Shown here: in pieces, positions 22,359 through 24,694 of the stretch | Position numbering within the stretch: position 1 is the stretch's first letter | How the letters are laid out: every line of letters starts with the position of its first letter | DNA from: a virus | Reading direction: 5' to 3' (one strand) | Virus record (IMG/VR): IMGVR_UViG_3300020175_001000 | Location: 1-24,694 of that record | Length of the DNA: 24,694 nucleotides | The notes under the pieces: generated by a model | What the model was told of the DNA's origin: nothing | Databases searched by the model: none | Seen by the model: the letters and a program-made list of their open reading frames with translations, nothing else | Translations under genes and position numbers: made by a program

Positions 22359-22924
22359 TACAAAATGATAATTTTAAATTTGTAGTACATAAAGAGAATT
22401 TTTTATCTAATTCACAATGTGATAACTTGATAAAATATTTGGATGAAGTAAATCCAAATGATTCAGAACTTGCAGGAAAGTATGATGAAAATATTTTAAA
22501 TAAAAAGGTTCGTAACAATAAAGAAGTTATATTCAAAGATGATAAATTAAGAAATAAACTAAAAATGATTTTTGAATTATCAAACTTATCAATTTGGAAT
22601 TTTGATATACAGAAAATGGAAGATGTAAAACTTTTAAAGTATGATGTTGGTGGTAAATATGAATGGCATACTGATTGTGGTTCCAAGAAAACTTCTAAAA
22701 GAAAACTAACTGCCATTGTTCAGTTATCAGATGAAACAACATACGAGGGTGGAGATTTAGAATTTGGAATCACCGAAGATTCAGGTGGGAAAAATTATAC
22801 TGCACCAAGAGAGAGAGGGAGTATCACAATATTTCCTGCGTTCTTATCACATAGAGTAACACCAATCACTAAAGGAACTCGTTACTCATTAATAACTTGG
22901 ATGTTGGGAAATGCATTTAAATAA
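22355..22924 (+). CDS. 2OG-Fe(II) oxygenase, copy 4
   Basis: A 189-aa protein starting at the ATG that overlaps the copy 3 stop (ATGA); a longer in-frame opening from 22322 would overlap copy 3 by 37 nt and is less likely. Iron ligands are H105 and D107 (YEWHTDCG) and H166 (FLSHRVTP), and R176 (TKGTRYS). Its YEGGDLEFGI and FLSHRVTPITKG stretches are nearer to copy 1 than to its direct neighbours. The sulfotransferase-like gene begins 14 nt before its stop. Confidence 0.84.
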   Translation: MIQNDNFKFVVHKENFLSNSQCDNLIKYLDEVNPNDSELAGKYDENILNKKVRNNKEVIFKDDKLRNKLKMIFELSNLSIWNFDIQKMEDVKLLKYDVGGKYEWHTDCGSKKTSKRKLTAIVQLSDETTYEGGDLEFGITEDSGGKNYTAPRERGSITIFPAFLSHRVTPITKGTRYSLITWMLGNAFK

Positions 22925-23552
22925 AGTATTAGTATTAGGTTGTAGTCGTAGTGGAACAACAGAGTTTTGTAAAACACTACAAGAAGTTTCATCAAAGAAA
23001 TTTGTATGGGAGTTTGGATTTGATGACAATCTCAATAGATTAGTTAGTAGTTTAGGCATTACAGAATTTTTAGATAGAATATACAAAGATAAAAATACTC
23101 TTGGAATCAAGTATGGTGTTTATCCACAGAAAAAAATACATTTAGATTTGATAGATTCTCATGATATTGTTTTTTTCTTATCAAGAAGAAATGTATTTGA
23201 ACAGGCAATTTCATTGAACTTAGCAAAAAGAACGGATAAGTGGAGACCAATAGATTTTGGAGTTGAAACATTTTCACAAAAAGAAAAAGATGAATACAAC
23301 AAGTTAAAAATTGAAAAGATTGAGGTTGAAGATATAAAAAAAGATATACAAGGTATTAAAGAAGCATCAATCAAGGTTATTGATTATTTAAAAACTCACA
23401 AGAGTTCAAGGGTATTATTTTATGAAGATTTATTTGGATTCTTTTCAGGTGTGAAATTAAATACACAAAAGAATTATAAAAATATTGAGAACTGGCAAGA
23501 ACTAAAAACTTTTTACGAACAGAATAAAGATTTTTGTCATTTTCACTTATAA
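22911..23552 (+). CDS. sulfotransferase-like P-loop protein
   Basis: A 213-aa protein beginning with a hydrophobic strand and a P-loop, VLVLGCSRSGTTEF (residues 6-19), which matches the 5'-phosphosulfate loop of PAPS-dependent sulfotransferases (xxRSGTTxL). A later segment, FFLSRRNVFEQAISLNLAKR, fits the 3'-phosphate-binding Arg...Ser motif. It would transfer sulfate from PAPS to a hydroxyl or amine. A nucleotide-kinase-like protein is the main alternative. It overlaps copy 4 of the oxygenase array by 14 nt, making it the last gene of that coupled chain. Oxygenases create hydroxyls that such an enzyme could sulfate, but this pairing is an inference. Confidence 0.6.
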   Translation: MHLNKVLVLGCSRSGTTEFCKTLQEVSSKKFVWEFGFDDNLNRLVSSLGITEFLDRIYKDKNTLGIKYGVYPQKKIHLDLIDSHDIVFFLSRRNVFEQAISLNLAKRTDKWRPIDFGVETFSQKEKDEYNKLKIEKIEVEDIKKDIQGIKEASIKVIDYLKTHKSSRVLFYEDLFGFFSGVKLNTQKNYKNIENWQELKTFYEQNKDFCHFHL

Positions 23553-23562
23553 GTTTTATACT
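23534..23562 (+). promoter_or_regulatory. sigma70-like promoter before gene 62
   Basis: TTGTCA (23534-23539) and TATACT (23557-23562) are separated by 17 nt, each one mismatch from consensus. The -35 lies in the last codons of the sulfotransferase gene. The motif ATACTTATTTAT (23558-23569) matches 5668-5679. This marks the return from the island to core replication genes. Confidence 0.5.
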
Positions 23563-23584
23563 TATTTATATCTAAAAGGTTATT

Positions 23585-24016
23585 ATGAAAACAAAATCGT
23601 TATTCGACCATATAAAACAAATTACTAATGTACAAAATCCAATGTATTGGGAATCACTTGATGAGGGTGATAAAAAAACTTGGAGTAACTACATGGTTCA
23701 TCGCTTTCTTAGTATGAAATCAGAGTGGTTGGTTGTAGTAAATGAAATACAAAAGTATTGGGAGTTGGCTCCTAAGAATGTGTATCAGTTTTACACCGAT
23801 GTACTACCAAAGGGTAGAACATTCTTAAGGTATGTGAAATCAAAAAAGAAATCTAAAGTAGAGAAGTGGGCAATGGAACATTTAGTAGATTACTTTGAAT
23901 GTAGTACACGAGAAGTAGAACAGCACTTAGATATTTTGACTAAAGAACAAGTTACCACCATCATTATGAAATATGGTGTAGATGATAAACAATTGAAAAA
24001 GATTTTGAGTAAGTAA
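23585..24016 (+). CDS. 62: clamp loader small subunit gp62
   Basis: A 143-aa protein. The sequence SLFDHIKQITNVQNPMYW, KTWSNYMVHRFLSM and FYTDVLPKGRTFLRYVK matches the gp62 type known from marine T4-like phages, including the LPKGRxFLxYVK segment. gp62 forms a 4:1 complex with gp44 that loads the sliding clamp. It is shorter than T4 gp62 (187 aa). In T4 genes 44 and 62 are adjacent and translationally coupled; here they are separated by the accessory island, and gene 62 has its own promoter-like sequence and ribosome-binding site (AAAGG). Confidence 0.75.
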   Translation: MKTKSLFDHIKQITNVQNPMYWESLDEGDKKTWSNYMVHRFLSMKSEWLVVVNEIQKYWELAPKNVYQFYTDVLPKGRTFLRYVKSKKKSKVEKWAMEHLVDYFECSTREVEQHLDILTKEQVTTIIMKYGVDDKQLKKILSK

Positions 24017-24694
24017 TTGGTGGAGAATATCTATTGGACTGGTGGATTTGATTCTACATTCTTAGTTTGTAAAAGGTTAATTATAGAAAAGAAACCAATT
24101 GAAACATACTATTTGAATTTCCCATGTGATGGTTACCAGCATAACTATAATAGATTTGATTCAAGTAATTTTCATAATTGTATGATTGATAATGAATTGA
24201 ATGCTGTTGATAATGACCCATATGGTAGAAAAAGTTATGGTAGATATAGTAGATTAGTAGAAGTAGAAGTAATGAATAAATTAAGAGAAATGATTATCGA
24301 TAAATTCCCATACACCAAAGAGTTGTTTCCTAAAGTGAATTTGGTTAAAGAATTTGAAATTGATTCTGAAGTTCTAAATGATTCAAAAGTTATTTGTGAT
24401 GAGTATAATTCAAGACCTGATAGACCAGACCAAAGTTTGTATATGATACAATTCTCTTTAGATTTAGATGAAGATATATCTGTTGCGTGGGAAGCAGATA
24501 AGGATGGAGAAGATTATTGTTTATCAACACGATTGGTACGAAAGCATTTAAATAAAAAGTTTAAGGTACATAGTGATTCGATAAAAGAATTATGGTTGTA
24601 TAAGAATTGGGTATTACCATTAGTAGAAACTTATAGAGAAGAGATGGTCAACATGGCACAATCTTCTAATTTCATAGATATCTTGAAACATTAA
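24017..24694 (+). CDS. PP-loop ATP pyrophosphatase, QueC-like
   Basis: A 225-aa protein, in frame to a TAA at the window edge. The N-terminus IYWTGGFDSTFLV is the PP-loop (SGGxDS type, here TGGFDS, residues 8-13) that activates substrates by adenylation. QueC, which makes preQ0 for queuosine or 7-deazaguanine DNA modification, has this motif, as do other tRNA/tRNA-like modification enzymes and asparagine synthetase-type enzymes. The C-terminal zinc-binding CxxC cluster of classic QueC is not visible (only DYCL), so I do not call it QueC. The start is TTG 24017 or GTG 24020, directly after gene 62. Confidence 0.6.
   Translation: MVENIYWTGGFDSTFLVCKRLIIEKKPIETYYLNFPCDGYQHNYNRFDSSNFHNCMIDNELNAVDNDPYGRKSYGRYSRLVEVEVMNKLREMIIDKFPYTKELFPKVNLVKEFEIDSEVLNDSKVICDEYNSRPDRPDQSLYMIQFSLDLDEDISVAWEADKDGEDYCLSTRLVRKHLNKKFKVHSDSIKELWLYKNWVLPLVETYREEMVNMAQSSNFIDILKH

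Noticed and set aside
1-24694. CRISPR arrays, insertion sequences, integrase or attachment sites
   Set aside because: I saw no regularly spaced repeats, transposase or integrase motifs, or long terminal inverted repeats anywhere in the window.

Overview
This is a contiguous, densely packed stretch of a T4-like (myovirus-type) phage genome. All genes lie on the + strand, the DNA is AT-rich, genes are tightly spaced or overlap by 1-14 nt, and the core genes form a T4-type replisome in a diverged order: 32 (ssDNA-binding protein), uvsX, rnh, 41 (helicase), 43 (polymerase), 45 (clamp), 44 (clamp-loader large subunit) and, about 7 kb later, 62 (clamp-loader small subunit). The other cargo (2OG-Fe(II) oxygenases, a B12-dependent ribonucleotide reductase, a QueC-like PP-loop protein) recalls marine T4-like phages. 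The host is not visible directly. A phage-borne TonB-dependent receptor with an N-terminal carboxypeptidase-regulatory-like domain points to the Bacteroidota/FCB side (Marinimicrobia or relatives are plausible). However, strong AAGGAG ribosome-binding sites and TTGACA/TATAAT-like promoters are not what Bacteroidota normally use, so the host call is an inference.

Layout. Positions 1-355 hold the end of an unknown gene and a small protein with a signal peptide or membrane anchor. Positions 356-920 hold no protein gene but a candidate structured RNA of about 420 nt, with a closing helix, at least eight internal helices, one pseudoknot, a promoter-like sequence upstream and an intrinsic terminator downstream. 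Positions 920-5598 hold the recombination/replication block 32-uvsX-rnh-small basic protein-41, with structured leaders in front of 32 and uvsX. Positions 5600-10602 form an apparently separate transcription unit: an adenosylcobalamin-dependent ribonucleotide reductase followed by a complete 918-aa TonB-dependent outer-membrane receptor. A canonical H-type pseudoknot lies between the two genes and a G/C hairpin terminator closes the unit. Positions 10619-16480 carry a small acidic protein, DNA polymerase, clamp, an SPPY-motif methyltransferase and gp44. Positions 16477-23552 are an accessory island: radical SAM protein with a SPASM-like N-terminus, zinc ribbon, GNAT acetyltransferase, a protein with three tandem Hint (hedgehog/intein) modules, four tandem 2OG-Fe(II) oxygenases in a translationally coupled chain, and a sulfotransferase-like protein. 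The core resumes at 23585 with gp62, followed by a QueC-like PP-loop protein.

How it fits together. The core genes build the phage replisome and the reductase supplies dNTPs. Because the reductase needs adenosylcobalamin, its apparent co-transcription with an outer-membrane TonB-dependent transporter suggests an uptake module (cobalamin or another scarce nutrient), or alternatively replacement of a surface receptor. The island looks like a protein or glycan modification cassette (hydroxylation, radical chemistry, acetylation, sulfation) built around a self-processing Hint protein. The candidates for something undescribed are the large RNA, the reductase/TonB-receptor unit with its pseudoknot leader, and the Hint/oxygenase island. 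All functional claims rest on motifs and context read by eye; no database search was run.
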